DNA of 64,000 bases, from positions 868,001 to 932,000 of the forward strand of contig JAXGLO010000001.1 in assembly GCA_040769125.1 (NCBI GenBank), given 5' to 3'. This stretch comes from CAIXSE01 sp040769125 (lineage in GTDB: Bacteria > Actinomycetota > Thermoleophilia > UBA2241). Each line of letters begins with the position of its first letter. The stretch's first letter is position 1. A model generated the notes under the pieces. It ran no database searches and had not been told where the DNA came from. It saw only the letters and a list, made by a program, of their open reading frames with translations. A program made the translations under genes and the position numbers. Shown one piece after another: positions 46,595-55,016 of this stretch.

Positions 46595-46939
46595 ATGGCA
46601 GTAAGAGCACAGGCGAAGTACGTGCGTGTGACGCCGCGCAAGGCGCGTGAGGTCGTCGACCTCATTCGCGGGAAGTCCGTGGCCGATGCGCGCAGCACGC
46701 TGCATTTCGCGAACCGCAACTCCGCGCGCGTGGTCGCCAGGGTCCTGGACTCCGCGGTCGCGAACGCAGAGCACAATAACGCACTGTCGACCGACGAGCT
46801 TTTCGTCAAGGAGGCTCGTGTCGATGAGGGTCCGACCCTGAAGCGGTGGAGGTTCCGGGCGATGGGTCGCGTCAATCGCATCTACAAGCGCAGCAGCCAC
46901 ATCACCATCGCTGTGGAACAAAGGGAGGTCCGTTCCTAG
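46595..46939 (+). CDS. rplV: 50S ribosomal protein L22
   Basis: 114 residues: AQAKYVRVTPRKAREVVDLIRGKSVADA, and the tunnel hairpin EARVDEGPTLKRWRFRAMGRVNRIYKRSSHITI. The TAG stop shares its last base with the rpsC GTG. Confidence 0.97.
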   Translation: MAVRAQAKYVRVTPRKAREVVDLIRGKSVADARSTLHFANRNSARVVARVLDSAVANAEHNNALSTDELFVKEARVDEGPTLKRWRFRAMGRVNRIYKRSSHITIAVEQREVRS

Positions 46940-47856
46940 TGGGCCAGAAGGTGCATCCGGGCGGCCTTCGTGTGGGCGTCATTCACGACTGGAAGTCGCA
47001 CTGGTATACGGAGAAGGAGTTCAAGGAGTTCCTCGCAGAGGATGAGCGGATCCGTCAGCACATCCTCCGGAAGCTCGCGCACGCGGGTATCTCGCGGATC
47101 CTGATCCGCAAGGATCAGAACAACGTGACCATCGATATTCACACCGCTCGGCCGGGGATCGTCATCGGCAAGAGCGGCTCCGAGGTCGACGCGCTGCGCA
47201 AAGAGGTCCACGCGATGACGCGCAAGAACATCCAGATCAATATCGTCGAGGTCAAGCGCCCCGAGCTCGACGCGCTGCTCGTCGCTCAGTCAATCGCCGA
47301 GCAGCTGGAGAATCGTGTGAGCTTCCGACGTGCGATGAAGCGCGCTCTCACGAGCGCCATGCGCTCCGGCGCCGCGGGCATGCGTGTCCGCTGTGGCGGT
47401 CGCCTCGGCGGCGCCGAGATGGCGCGCAGCGAGCACTACAGCGAGGGGCGAGTGCCGCTGCACACCCTGCGCGCTGACATCGATTACGGCTGCTGCGAGG
47501 CGCGCACGACCTTCGGACGCATCGGCGTGAAGGTCTGGATCAACAAGGGTGAGATCCTGCCCGAGGGCTACCCGATGGATGAGACCAAGGCGCGCCTCGA
47601 GCGCGATGAGCAGCGTCGTGATGATCGCGGCCGCGGCCGCGGCCGCGGACCTCGTCGTGAGGGCGCAGCTCGCCCCGGCGGCCGTCGCTCCGGCGGAGCC
47701 CGGCAGGGTCGTCCCGGGCCGGGTGGCGTGAGGGCGCCGATGGGGCGTCGCGCTCCCGAGCGTAAAGCGTCGCCGGCGCCGAAGGCCGCTGAGGCCAGAC
47801 CGGCCGAGAGGCAGGCCGACAAACCTGTCGAGCCAACCACCGAGCAGAGTAGCTGA
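46939..47856 (+). CDS. rpsC: 30S ribosomal protein S3 with long Arg/Gly-rich C-terminal tail
   Basis: 305 residues from GTG 46939 (GGGAGG upstream), against about 210-230 usually. The KH domain has RPGIVIGKSGSEVDALRKEV, and the C-terminal domain has GCCEARTTFGRIGVKVWINKGEILPEG. From about residue 215 the protein is low-complexity (RGRGRGRG, then Arg/Gly/Pro/Ala-rich), partly encoded by repeated GGCCGC hexamers at 47626-47649. Confidence 0.96.
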   Translation: MGQKVHPGGLRVGVIHDWKSHWYTEKEFKEFLAEDERIRQHILRKLAHAGISRILIRKDQNNVTIDIHTARPGIVIGKSGSEVDALRKEVHAMTRKNIQINIVEVKRPELDALLVAQSIAEQLENRVSFRRAMKRALTSAMRSGAAGMRVRCGGRLGGAEMARSEHYSEGRVPLHTLRADIDYGCCEARTTFGRIGVKVWINKGEILPEGYPMDETKARLERDEQRRDDRGRGRGRGPRREGAARPGGRRSGGARQGRPGPGGVRAPMGRRAPERKASPAPKAAEARPAERQADKPVEPTTEQSS

Positions 47857-47874
47857 CGGGAGAGGATGTAGATC

Positions 47875-48294
47875 ATGCTCCTGCCGAAGAGAGTCAAGCA
47901 CAGAAAGCAGCATCGCGGTCGCATGGCCGGGGCCACCAAGGCCGGCAGCACCGTCGAGTTCGGCCAGTTCGGCCTCAAGGCGGTCGATCGTGGCTGGATC
48001 ACGAACCGGCAGATCGAGTCCGCCCGTATCGCGATGACGCGTTACATCAAGCGTGGCGGCAAGGTGTGGATCAATGTGTTCCCCCACAAGCCGGTCACGC
48101 GCAAAGCGGCCGAGACTCGCATGGGCGGCGGCAAGGGCTCGCCTGAGTCATGGGTCGCTGTGGTCAAGCCCGGCAAGGTCATGTTCGAGCTGGCCGGAGT
48201 CAGCGAGCCGGTCGCCCGGGAGGCCATGCGTCTGGCCGCTCACAAGCTGCCCGTGAAGTGCAAGTTCGTGACCAGGGAGGGGGAGCGTCTTTGA
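47875..48294 (+). CDS. rplP: 50S ribosomal protein L16
   Basis: 139 residues: MLLPKRVKHRKQHRGRMAGATKAGSTVEFGQFGLKAV, then TRYIKRGGKVWINVFPHKPVTRKAAETRMGGGKGSPESWVAVVKPG. The TGA overlaps the rpmC TTG. Confidence 0.98.
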   Translation: MLLPKRVKHRKQHRGRMAGATKAGSTVEFGQFGLKAVDRGWITNRQIESARIAMTRYIKRGGKVWINVFPHKPVTRKAAETRMGGGKGSPESWVAVVKPGKVMFELAGVSEPVAREAMRLAAHKLPVKCKFVTREGERL

Positions 48295-48506
48295 AGGCTA
48301 GCAGACTGCGCGAGCTCTCCGACGACGAGCTCACCTTGCGCCTCAAGGACACGCGCAAGGAACTCTTCAACCTGCGCTTCCAGCACGCTACAGGGCAGCT
48401 CGACAACCCGAACAAGTTGAATGCGACGCGCCGCGAAATCGCCAGGCTGATCACGCTCCAGGCTGAACGAGAGGGCGCCCGCAAGGCAGCCGGTGGTGAG
48501 GCCTGA
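48291..48506 (+). CDS. rpmC: 50S ribosomal protein L29
   Basis: 71 residues from TTG 48291 (TTGA overlap with the rplP stop; GGAGGGGGAG just upstream): KASRLRELSDDELTLRLKDTRKELFNLRFQHATGQLDNPNKLNATRREIARL, the usual two-helix protein at the tunnel exit. Its TGA overlaps the rpsQ ATG. Confidence 0.96.
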   Translation: MKASRLRELSDDELTLRLKDTRKELFNLRFQHATGQLDNPNKLNATRREIARLITLQAEREGARKAAGGEA

Positions 48507-48934
48507 TGGCGACGAAGAAGAAGACTGACAGCGGCAGGTCCGCCGCGACGAGGAAGGCGGCCGCGCGCAAAGCGGCTGCGAAGAAGACGGGCACGACGAA
48601 GACCGCCGCGGCTGTCGCGATTCCGGTGAGGAAGCTTTCGGCCGCCAAGGCAAGAGCCAAGGAGGCGCACGCTGCCCCCGCCAAAGTTCCGGGGCGCAAG
48701 GAGCGTCGGGGCGTTGTTGTGAGCGACGCCATGGACAAGACGATTGTCGTGCGTATCGACGTGGCGCAGAAGCACGAGCGGTACAGCAAGATCGTGCGCC
48801 GCTCGAGCAAGCTCCACGCGCACGACGAGCACAACACAGCCGGTGTGGGCGACTTCGTGCGCATCGTTGAGACGCGTCCGTTGAGCGCGACCAAGCGGTG
48901 GCGTCTTCTCGAGGTCCTCGAGAAAGCCAAGTAA
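48506..48934 (+). CDS. rpsQ: 30S ribosomal protein S17 with Lys/Ala-rich N-terminal extension
   Basis: 142 residues against about 85 usually. The S17 core begins near residue 65 (RKERRGVVVSDAMDKTIVVRIDVAQKHERYSKIVRRSSKLHAHDEHN). The first 60 residues (TKKKTDSGRSAATRKAAARK ...) resemble histone H1-like tails. No start codon with a good ribosome site is apparent at the core boundary, and ATG 48506 is coupled to rpmC, so the extension is probably real. Confidence 0.94.
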   Translation: MATKKKTDSGRSAATRKAAARKAAAKKTGTTKTAAAVAIPVRKLSAAKARAKEAHAAPAKVPGRKERRGVVVSDAMDKTIVVRIDVAQKHERYSKIVRRSSKLHAHDEHNTAGVGDFVRIVETRPLSATKRWRLLEVLEKAK

Positions 48935-48955
48935 GAGAGCCGGCAGAGGAAACAC

Positions 48956-49324
48956 ATGATCCAGGTTGAGTCGAGACTACGAGTTGCCGACAACACGGGC
49001 GCCCGCGAGATCCTCTGTATTCGGATCCGTGGCGGCTCGAAGCGTCGGTACGCCTCGGTGGGCGACATCATCGTCGGCACCGTGAAGGTCGCGACGCCGG
49101 GCGGCAGCGTCAAGAAGGGTGACGTGGTTCGGGCGGTCGTCGTGCGTACCAAGAAGGAATTCGGTCGCAAGGACGGCACGTATATCGCGTTCGACGAGAA
49201 CGCCGCCGTCATCATTGACAACCAGAACAACCCGCGCGGGACCCGCATCTTCGGCCCTGTGGCCCGCGAGCTTCGCGACAGGCATTTCATGAAGATCGTG
49301 TCGCTGGCCCCCGAGGTTCTTTGA
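48956..49324 (+). CDS. rplN: 50S ribosomal protein L14
   Basis: 122 residues, the standard length: MIQVESRLRVADNTGAREILCIRIRGGSKRRYASVGDIIVGTVK, then IAFDENAAVIIDNQNNPRGTRIFGPVARELR. Confidence 0.98.
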   Translation: MIQVESRLRVADNTGAREILCIRIRGGSKRRYASVGDIIVGTVKVATPGGSVKKGDVVRAVVVRTKKEFGRKDGTYIAFDENAAVIIDNQNNPRGTRIFGPVARELRDRHFMKIVSLAPEVL

Positions 49325-49355
49325 CGTCCGCGTCGGTGAGGGAGTCCCTGCAATC

Positions 49356-49691
49356 ATGAGCACTATGAAGATCAGAACGGGCGACCAGGTCAAGGTCGTC
49401 AGCGGTAAGGAGGCCGGCAAAACCGGCAAGGTCATGCGTGTGGACTCCCGCACGGGCCGCATCGTGATCGAGCGGCTCAACATGATCAAAAAGCACACGA
49501 AGCCGAACCCGAAAAAGAATCCGCAAGGCGGGGTGATCGAGCGTGAGGCGCCCATCCACGCGTCTAACGTGATGCTCGTTTGTCCCTCTTGTGGGGAAGC
49601 GACGCGGATCGGTTACAGGCTGCTTGAGGGCGGCGGCAAGGTTCGCTTCTGCCGGCGCGCAAACTGTGGCAAAGACATCGACAAGGCGTAA
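49356..49691 (+). CDS. rplX: 50S ribosomal protein L24
   Basis: 111 residues: MKIRTGDQVKVVSGKEAGKTGKVMRVDSRTGRIVIERLNMIKKH is the KOW domain; the tail has cysteines in CPSCGEATR and FCRRANCG. ATG 49365 is a possible alternative start, three codons in. Confidence 0.96.
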   Translation: MSTMKIRTGDQVKVVSGKEAGKTGKVMRVDSRTGRIVIERLNMIKKHTKPNPKKNPQGGVIEREAPIHASNVMLVCPSCGEATRIGYRLLEGGGKVRFCRRANCGKDIDKA

Positions 49692-49697
49692 GTGACG

Positions 49698-50240
49698 ATG
49701 GCAAGGCTCAAAGACAAGTATCGCGAACAGATTGTGCCTGAGCTCATGCAGGAGTTCGGCTACCGCAGCATCATGGAGGTCCCCCGCGTCACCAAGGTCA
49801 CCCTCAATATGGGGGTCGGTGAAGCGAAGACCAACGCCAAGCTGCTTGACGATGCCGTGGGGGAGCTCGCCCTGATCAGCGGTCAGCGGCCCGCCATCAC
49901 CAAGGCGCGCAAGTCGATCGCCGGCTTCAAGCTCCGCGAAGGCATGTCGATCGGCTGCCGGGTTACGTTGCGCCGTGAGCGTATGTACGAGATGCTCGAT
50001 CGGATTATCTCGATCGCGCTGCCTCGCATTCGCGACTTTCGCGGTATCTCGCCCAATCAGTTCGACGGCCGCGGCAACTTCGCCATGGGCGTGCGCGAGC
50101 AGACGATCTTCCCGGAGATCGACTACGACTCGATCGATCAATTCCGCGGTCTCAATGTGGTCATCACGACGACCGCCAAGACGGACGAGGAAGGGCGGGC
50201 CCTGCTCAGTAAGCTCGGCATGCCGTTCCGGTCGAACTAG
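49698..50240 (+). CDS. rplE: 50S ribosomal protein L5
   Basis: 180 residues: RLKDKYREQIVPELMQEFGYRSIMEVPRVTKVTLNMGVGEA, then ITKARKSIAGFKLREGMSIGCRVTLR and RDFRGISPNQFDGRGNFAMGVREQTIFPEI. It binds 5S rRNA. GTG 49692 two codons upstream is an alternative start. Confidence 0.97.
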   Translation: MARLKDKYREQIVPELMQEFGYRSIMEVPRVTKVTLNMGVGEAKTNAKLLDDAVGELALISGQRPAITKARKSIAGFKLREGMSIGCRVTLRRERMYEMLDRIISIALPRIRDFRGISPNQFDGRGNFAMGVREQTIFPEIDYDSIDQFRGLNVVITTTAKTDEEGRALLSKLGMPFRSN

Positions 50241-50253
50241 GAGCATCTGAAGC

Positions 50254-50439
50254 ATGGCTAAGACATCCCTCGTGGTGAAGGCCGGACGCAAGCAGCGTTA
50301 CAAGACGCGCGAGTATTTTCGCTGCGTGAGGTGCGGCCGACCGCGTGCGTACTACCGTAAGTTCGGGCTCTGCCGCATCTGTCTGCGCGAGGTCGCACAC
50401 CGGGGCCTCATTCCCGGTCTGACCAAGTCGAGCTGGTAA
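50254..50439 (+). CDS. rpsN: 30S ribosomal protein S14, zinc (type Z) form
   Basis: 61 residues, the short zinc-binding form: AKTSLVVKAGRKQRYKTREYFRCVRCGRPRAYYRKFGLCRICLREVAHRG, with CVRC and CRIC as the metal site. Confidence 0.97.
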   Translation: MAKTSLVVKAGRKQRYKTREYFRCVRCGRPRAYYRKFGLCRICLREVAHRGLIPGLTKSSW

Positions 50440-50453
50440 GGGAGGCGAAGCTC

Positions 50454-50852
50454 ATGTCCATGACAGATCCCATCGCCGATATGCTGACGCGCATCCGCAA
50501 CGGCAGCACGGCTCGGCACTCGACCGTGGAAATGCCCTCGTCGAAGATGAAGGTGGAGCTCGCCCGGCTGATGACCGACCAGGGCTATATCGCCGGTTTT
50601 CAGGTGAAACAAGGTGAGCCCGGCGAGATCATTGTCGTCGAGCTCAAGTACGGCAAGAACAGAGAGCGGGTCATCTCCGGCATCAAACGCGTCTCCAAGC
50701 CCGGCCTCCGCGTGTACGCCAAGAAGGAGTCGCTGCCCAAGGTGCTCGGTGGGCTCGGCACGGCGATCATCTCCACGTCACGGGGCCTCGTGACCAGCGC
50801 TGAGGCGCGGAAACTGGGCCTTGGTGGCGAGGTGATCTGCTTCATTTGGTAA
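50454..50852 (+). CDS. rpsH: 30S ribosomal protein S8
   Basis: 132 residues: DPIADMLTRIRNGSTARHSTVEMPSSKMKVELARLM, ending GLGTAIISTSRGLVTSAEARKLGLGGEVICFIW. It is the central-domain assembly protein and the spc operon autoregulator in E. coli. Confidence 0.97.
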   Translation: MSMTDPIADMLTRIRNGSTARHSTVEMPSSKMKVELARLMTDQGYIAGFQVKQGEPGEIIVVELKYGKNRERVISGIKRVSKPGLRVYAKKESLPKVLGGLGTAIISTSRGLVTSAEARKLGLGGEVICFIW

Positions 50853-50861
50853 GGACGGCAT

Positions 50862-51395
50862 ATGTCGAGGATCGGTAAAGCTCCAATCCCGCTGCCCGCC
50901 GGCGTTGAGTTCAGGTGCGATAACGCCGTGGTGACGGTGAAAGGACCGATGGGTGAGCTCACGCAGCGGGTACCGCGCGAGATGATCGTCGAGGTGGGTG
51001 ACGGCGTCATCGAGGTCAAGCGGCCGACCGACAGCGCCCCGCATCGGTCGCTGCACGGTCTCACCCGGTCGCTCATCGCCAACATGGTCACCGGAGTGAC
51101 GAGCGGTTTCGAGAAGCGCCTGGAGATCGTCGGTGTGGGCTACCGCGCCAGCGTGAAGGGCGACGCCCTCGAGCTGCTCGTGGGTTACAGCCATCCGGTG
51201 GTCGTCGAACCGCCGCAGGGCATCACGTTCGAGACCCCGCAGGCCACGGTCGTCGTGGTCAAGGGCATCGACAAGCAGGTGGTCGGCGAGGTCGCGGCCA
51301 AGGTGCGCTCCGCCCGCCCGCCCGAGCCTTATAAGGGCAAGGGTATCCGTTACGCCGGCGAGTACGTGCAGCGCAAGGTCGGCAAGCGCGCCTAG
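50862..51395 (+). CDS. rplF: 50S ribosomal protein L6
   Basis: 177 residues: MSRIGKAPIPLPAGVEFRCDNAVVTVKGPMGELTQ, and the C-terminal RPPEPYKGKGIRYAGEYVQRKVGK, the family signature. Confidence 0.98.
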   Translation: MSRIGKAPIPLPAGVEFRCDNAVVTVKGPMGELTQRVPREMIVEVGDGVIEVKRPTDSAPHRSLHGLTRSLIANMVTGVTSGFEKRLEIVGVGYRASVKGDALELLVGYSHPVVVEPPQGITFETPQATVVVVKGIDKQVVGEVAAKVRSARPPEPYKGKGIRYAGEYVQRKVGKRA

Positions 51396-51424
51396 GCTGC
51401 CTGACAGAAGAGGAACGTCACTAG

Positions 51425-51778
51425 ATGAGCTCACTCAGCACCAGAGAAGCCCGAGCCCGGCGCAAGAAGCGCATCCGAGGTCGCGTCAGCGGGACTGCGG
51501 AACGCCCGCGCATCTCGGTCTTCCGCTCCAACAAGGCGATCTACGCCCAGCTCGTCGACGACACCGCGGCGGCCACGATTGCGGCGGCGCGCTCGGCCGA
51601 AGTCGAGGGTGCGGGCATCAAGAAGTCAGACGTCGCCAGGAAGGTGGGCGAGCTGCTCGCGCGGCGCGCCAAGGACAAAGGCATCGATCGGGTTGTCTTC
51701 GACCGGTCCGGCTATCTGTATCATGGCCGGGTGAAGGCCCTCGCGGAGGGCGCCCGCGAAGGCGGCCTGGTTTTCTGA
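51425..51778 (+). CDS. rplR: 50S ribosomal protein L18
   Basis: 117 residues: RKKRIRGRVSGTAERPRISVFRSNKAIYAQLVDDTAAATIAAARS, then VVFDRSGYLYHGRVKALAEGAREGGLVF. It binds 5S rRNA with L5. Confidence 0.97.
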   Translation: MSSLSTREARARRKKRIRGRVSGTAERPRISVFRSNKAIYAQLVDDTAAATIAAARSAEVEGAGIKKSDVARKVGELLARRAKDKGIDRVVFDRSGYLYHGRVKALAEGAREGGLVF

Positions 51779-51796
51779 GAAGGAGTAGAGAACCCT

Positions 51797-52354
51797 GTGG
51801 CTAGAGGATCATTCAGCGAAGGCAGCGAGCTCAAAGAGCGCGTCGTCGACATCAATCGCGTCGCCAAGGTCGTCAAAGGCGGTCGGCGGTTCTCCTTCAC
51901 AGCCCTGGTTGTCGTCGGAGACGAGAACGGACACGTAGGCGCCGGCTACGGCAAGGCGCGCGAGGTGCCTCTGGCGATTCAGAAGGCGATCGAGGATGCC
52001 AAGAAGAACCTGTTCAGGGTCCCGCGCTACAATGGCTCGACGACCACACACGAGGTCATCGGCCGCGCGGGTGCCGCACGAGTACTGCTTAAGCCGGCCG
52101 CGCCTGGTACCGGCGTCATCGCCGCAGGAGGCGTGCGTGCTGTGCTCGAGCTCGCCGGTGTTCGCGATGTCCTCACGAAGTCGCTGGGAACTACGAACCC
52201 CATCAATCTGGTGCGCGCCACCGTCGCTGGCCTGCAGTCACTGCGCACTCCGGAAAGCGTCGCACGTCTTCGCGGCATCTCCGTGAGCAAGGTGCTGGGG
52301 CTCGACGAGCATGAGGAGACGGTCGCCGCGACCGCCACGAGCGGGGAGGCCTGA
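51797..52354 (+). CDS. rpsE: 30S ribosomal protein S5
   Basis: 185 residues from GTG 51797: LKERVVDINRVAKVVKGGRRFSFTALVVVGDENGHVGAGYGKAREVPLAI (double-stranded RNA-binding-like domain), then RAGAARVLLKPAAPGTGVIAAGGVRAVLELAGVRDVL. Confidence 0.97.
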   Translation: MARGSFSEGSELKERVVDINRVAKVVKGGRRFSFTALVVVGDENGHVGAGYGKAREVPLAIQKAIEDAKKNLFRVPRYNGSTTTHEVIGRAGAARVLLKPAAPGTGVIAAGGVRAVLELAGVRDVLTKSLGTTNPINLVRATVAGLQSLRTPESVARLRGISVSKVLGLDEHEETVAATATSGEA

Positions 52355-52359
52355 AGGGC

Positions 52360-52554
52360 ATGGCTGACTATCTCGAGATCACGCAGATCAAGAGCGCGAT
52401 CGGGACTCGCCCCGAGCATCGCGGCACTCTGCGCGCGCTCGGTCTGAAGCGCATCCGTCACACCGTGGTGCAGGAGGATACTCCTGTCATCCGCGGCATG
52501 GTCAACAAAGTCGCGCCTCTCGTGGAGGTGCGCCGGGCAACGAAGAAGTCGTGA
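52360..52554 (+). CDS. rpmD: 50S ribosomal protein L30
   Basis: 64 residues: EITQIKSAIGTRPEHRGTLRALGLKRIRHTVVQEDTPVIRGMVNKVAPLVEV. It ends one base before the rplO ATG. Confidence 0.96.
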   Translation: MADYLEITQIKSAIGTRPEHRGTLRALGLKRIRHTVVQEDTPVIRGMVNKVAPLVEVRRATKKS

Positions 52555-52555
52555 C

Positions 52556-53032
52556 ATGGCTGAAATAGGACTGCATAACCTCCGTCCCAACCCGGGCTCG
52601 ACCAAGGGCATCAAGCGCCTCGGTCGTGGCAAGGGCACCGGCAGAGGCAAGACCGCCGGCAGGGGCCACAAGGGGTACAACTCCCGCTCCGGCGGCGGCG
52701 TGCGCCTGGGCTATGAGGGTGGCCAGATGCCTCTCTACATGCGTCTCGGCAAGCTGCGCGGCCCCCACATGAAGAAGAGCATGCCGATCGGCCCGTTCCG
52801 CACGTATGCCGTGCCGGTCAATGTCGGCCGTCTCGCGGCGGCATTCGCTGCCGGCGACGAGGTCACTCCGGAGACCCTCGTCGAGAAAGGCATCGTGAAG
52901 AACACGCGTACGTCCATCAAGATCCTGGGCGGTGGCGAGCTCGACAAGGCACTCAAGGTCCGCATGCACCTGTACTCGCGCAGCGCCGTCAAGAAGATCG
53001 AGGCGGCAGGCGGCACGGCCGAGCTGCTCTGA
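52556..53032 (+). CDS. rplO: 50S ribosomal protein L15
   Basis: 158 residues: GLHNLRPNPGSTKGIKRLGRGKGTGRGKTAGRGHKGYNSRSGGGVRLGYEGGQMPLYMRL is the glycine-rich family start; a globular C-terminal domain follows. Confidence 0.97.
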   Translation: MAEIGLHNLRPNPGSTKGIKRLGRGKGTGRGKTAGRGHKGYNSRSGGGVRLGYEGGQMPLYMRLGKLRGPHMKKSMPIGPFRTYAVPVNVGRLAAAFAAGDEVTPETLVEKGIVKNTRTSIKILGGGELDKALKVRMHLYSRSAVKKIEAAGGTAELL

Positions 53033-53053
53033 CGTCGCTGAGGGGATGGCGTC

Positions 53054-54319
53054 GTGAACAACAAGCTCTGGCAATCGCTGGTCAACGCCTTCATGATCCC
53101 GGACCTTCGCACGAAGGTTCTCTTTACGGCTGCGATCCTGGCGATCTATCGCTTCGGCTGTCACATCCCGGTTCCCGGCATCAACCTGGAGGCCCTCCGG
53201 ACGCTGTTTGAAGAGGGCGGCGCGGGAGTGCTCGGTTTCCTCGACCTGTTCTCGGGCGGTGCGTTGGGGCGGGTCGCCCTCTTCGCGCTCGGCATCATGC
53301 CGTACATCACGGCGTCGATCATTATGCAGCTGCTCGCCGTCGTCATCCCGAAGCTCGAGCAGCTTGCCAAGGAGGGTGAACAGGGCCAGAAGGAGATCAC
53401 GAAGTACACGCGCTGGCTGACGGTCGTGCTCTCCCTGGTACAGTCCCTGGGCTACGTCCTCCTGTTCCAGAGTCAGAGGGCGCTGCCTGATCTCAACTGG
53501 TGGCGCGCTGCCCTTATCGTCGCCAGCCTCGTCACCGGTGCCGTCGTCGTCATGTGGCTCGGGGAGCTCATCACGGCGCGCGGTATCGGCAACGGTATGT
53601 CCATTCTCATCTTCATCAGCATCATCTCGCGCATTCCTTCAGGTGCGATCAAGCTGTTTACGCTCGGCCCCGTCACGGTCAGCCTGTTCGTTGTGATCGC
53701 CCTCGCGGTCATCGTCGGCGTCGTCTGGATCACGACCGGCGAACGACGGGTGCCTGTGCAATACGCCAAGCGTGTCGTCGGTCGGCGCATGATGGGCGGC
53801 ACCAGCACCTTCATTCCGCTCAAGGTCAATATGGCCGGGGTCATGCCCGTGATCTTCGCCTCCTCGATGATGATGATCATTCCGACTTTCGTTCAGTTCC
53901 TGGGCGAAGGCGGCATCGCTGGCTGGTTCAATCGAGTGCTGGGTCCCAACACGTTCGCATTCCTTATTCTGGAAGCCGCCCTCATCGTGGTCTTCACGTA
54001 TTTCTATACAGCCGTGACGTTCAATCCGATCGATCAGGCCGACAACCTCAAGAAGTATGGCGGCTTCATTCCTGGCGTGCGGCCGGGGCGGCCGACGGCT
54101 GAGTATCTCGACCGCATCCTGTCGCGCCTGACCTTTCCCGGGGCCCTGTTCCTTGCGTCGCTTGTCGTGCTGCCCTGGCTTCTCGGGCGCGACCCGATCA
54201 ACGCGCCGTTCTACTTCGGCGGCACGTCGCTGCTGATCGTGGTAGGCGTGGCTCTCGATACGATGCGCCAGATGGAGGCACAGCTCCTCATGCGCCACTA
54301 TGAAGGCTTCCTCAAATAA
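53054..54319 (+). CDS. secY: preprotein translocase subunit SecY
   Basis: 421 residues from GTG 53054, with ten transmembrane helices. The plug/TM2 region (GFLDLFSGGALGRVALFALGIMPYITASIIMQLL) and the ribosome-binding loops (GERRVPVQYAKRVVGRRMMGGTSTFIPLKVNMAGVMPVIFASS) are typical. It forms the export channel with the SecE encoded at 27274. Confidence 0.98.
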   Translation: MNNKLWQSLVNAFMIPDLRTKVLFTAAILAIYRFGCHIPVPGINLEALRTLFEEGGAGVLGFLDLFSGGALGRVALFALGIMPYITASIIMQLLAVVIPKLEQLAKEGEQGQKEITKYTRWLTVVLSLVQSLGYVLLFQSQRALPDLNWWRAALIVASLVTGAVVVMWLGELITARGIGNGMSILIFISIISRIPSGAIKLFTLGPVTVSLFVVIALAVIVGVVWITTGERRVPVQYAKRVVGRRMMGGTSTFIPLKVNMAGVMPVIFASSMMMIIPTFVQFLGEGGIAGWFNRVLGPNTFAFLILEAALIVVFTYFYTAVTFNPIDQADNLKKYGGFIPGVRPGRPTAEYLDRILSRLTFPGALFLASLVVLPWLLGRDPINAPFYFGGTSLLIVVGVALDTMRQMEAQLLMRHYEGFLK

Positions 54320-54341
54320 ACAGAACAGGGGACTGGGCAAT

Positions 54342-55016
54342 ATGATCGCTCCTCAGCTGAACGTGATCCTCCTTGGGGCCCCGATCGCCGGAAAGGGTAC
54401 CCAGGCAGAGCGCATCGCTGCCCGCTTCGGCGTGCCGCACATCTCGACCGGTGAGATGCTGCGTGCCGCAGTCAGCAAGGGCACCGAGATGGGGCGCGTC
54501 GTGCAACAGCTCATGGAGGCCGGCGAGCTGGTGCCTGACGAGGTCGTCACCGGGGTCGTCCGCGAGCGGCTCGTACAGCCGGATGCTCAGGATGGTTTTC
54601 TCCTGGACGGGTTCCCGCGAACACTCGAGCAGGCGAAGCGCCTGGACGTGATGCTCTCGGAGGTCGGGCGCAAGATCAGCCACGTCCTCCTCATCGACGT
54701 TCCTGAAGAGGAGCTCGTGACTCGCTGTACTGGCCGGCGCATGTGCCGCTCGTGCGGGAAGGGCTACCACGTGGTCTTCAGCCCGCCGGCGGTCGAGGGC
54801 GTATGCGATGCGTGCGGCGGCGAGCTGTATCAGCGCAACGACGACAACGAGACGACGGCCCGCCACCGGCTTGAGGTGTACCATGCGCAGACGGAGCCTC
54901 TCGTAGACTTCTACAAGCAGGCCGGTCTGCTCCAGATTGCAGTGGGCGCCGGCAAGGGCCCCGACGCCGTCTTCGTCGAGATCGTGAATCTCCTCGGGGG
55001 CTCTGGCGCGGCGTGA
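54342..55016 (+). CDS. adk: adenylate kinase with altered P-loop
   Basis: 224 residues from ATG 54342 (AGGGGA upstream). NMP-binding, LID and core motifs are present: FLLDGFPRTLEQAKRLD, a four-cysteine zinc LID (CRSCGKGYHV ... CDACGGELYQRNDDN) and the C-terminal RLEVYHAQTEPLVDFY. The P-loop reads LLGAPIAGKGTQA instead of GAPGAGKGT: Ile15 (ATC, 54384-54386) replaces a glycine that is near-invariant in the family. STGEMLR has E where D is usual. Activity is probably retained because this is an essential single-copy position, but that is untested. Confidence 0.95.
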   Translation: MIAPQLNVILLGAPIAGKGTQAERIAARFGVPHISTGEMLRAAVSKGTEMGRVVQQLMEAGELVPDEVVTGVVRERLVQPDAQDGFLLDGFPRTLEQAKRLDVMLSEVGRKISHVLLIDVPEEELVTRCTGRRMCRSCGKGYHVVFSPPAVEGVCDACGGELYQRNDDNETTARHRLEVYHAQTEPLVDFYKQAGLLQIAVGAGKGPDAVFVEIVNLLGGSGAA

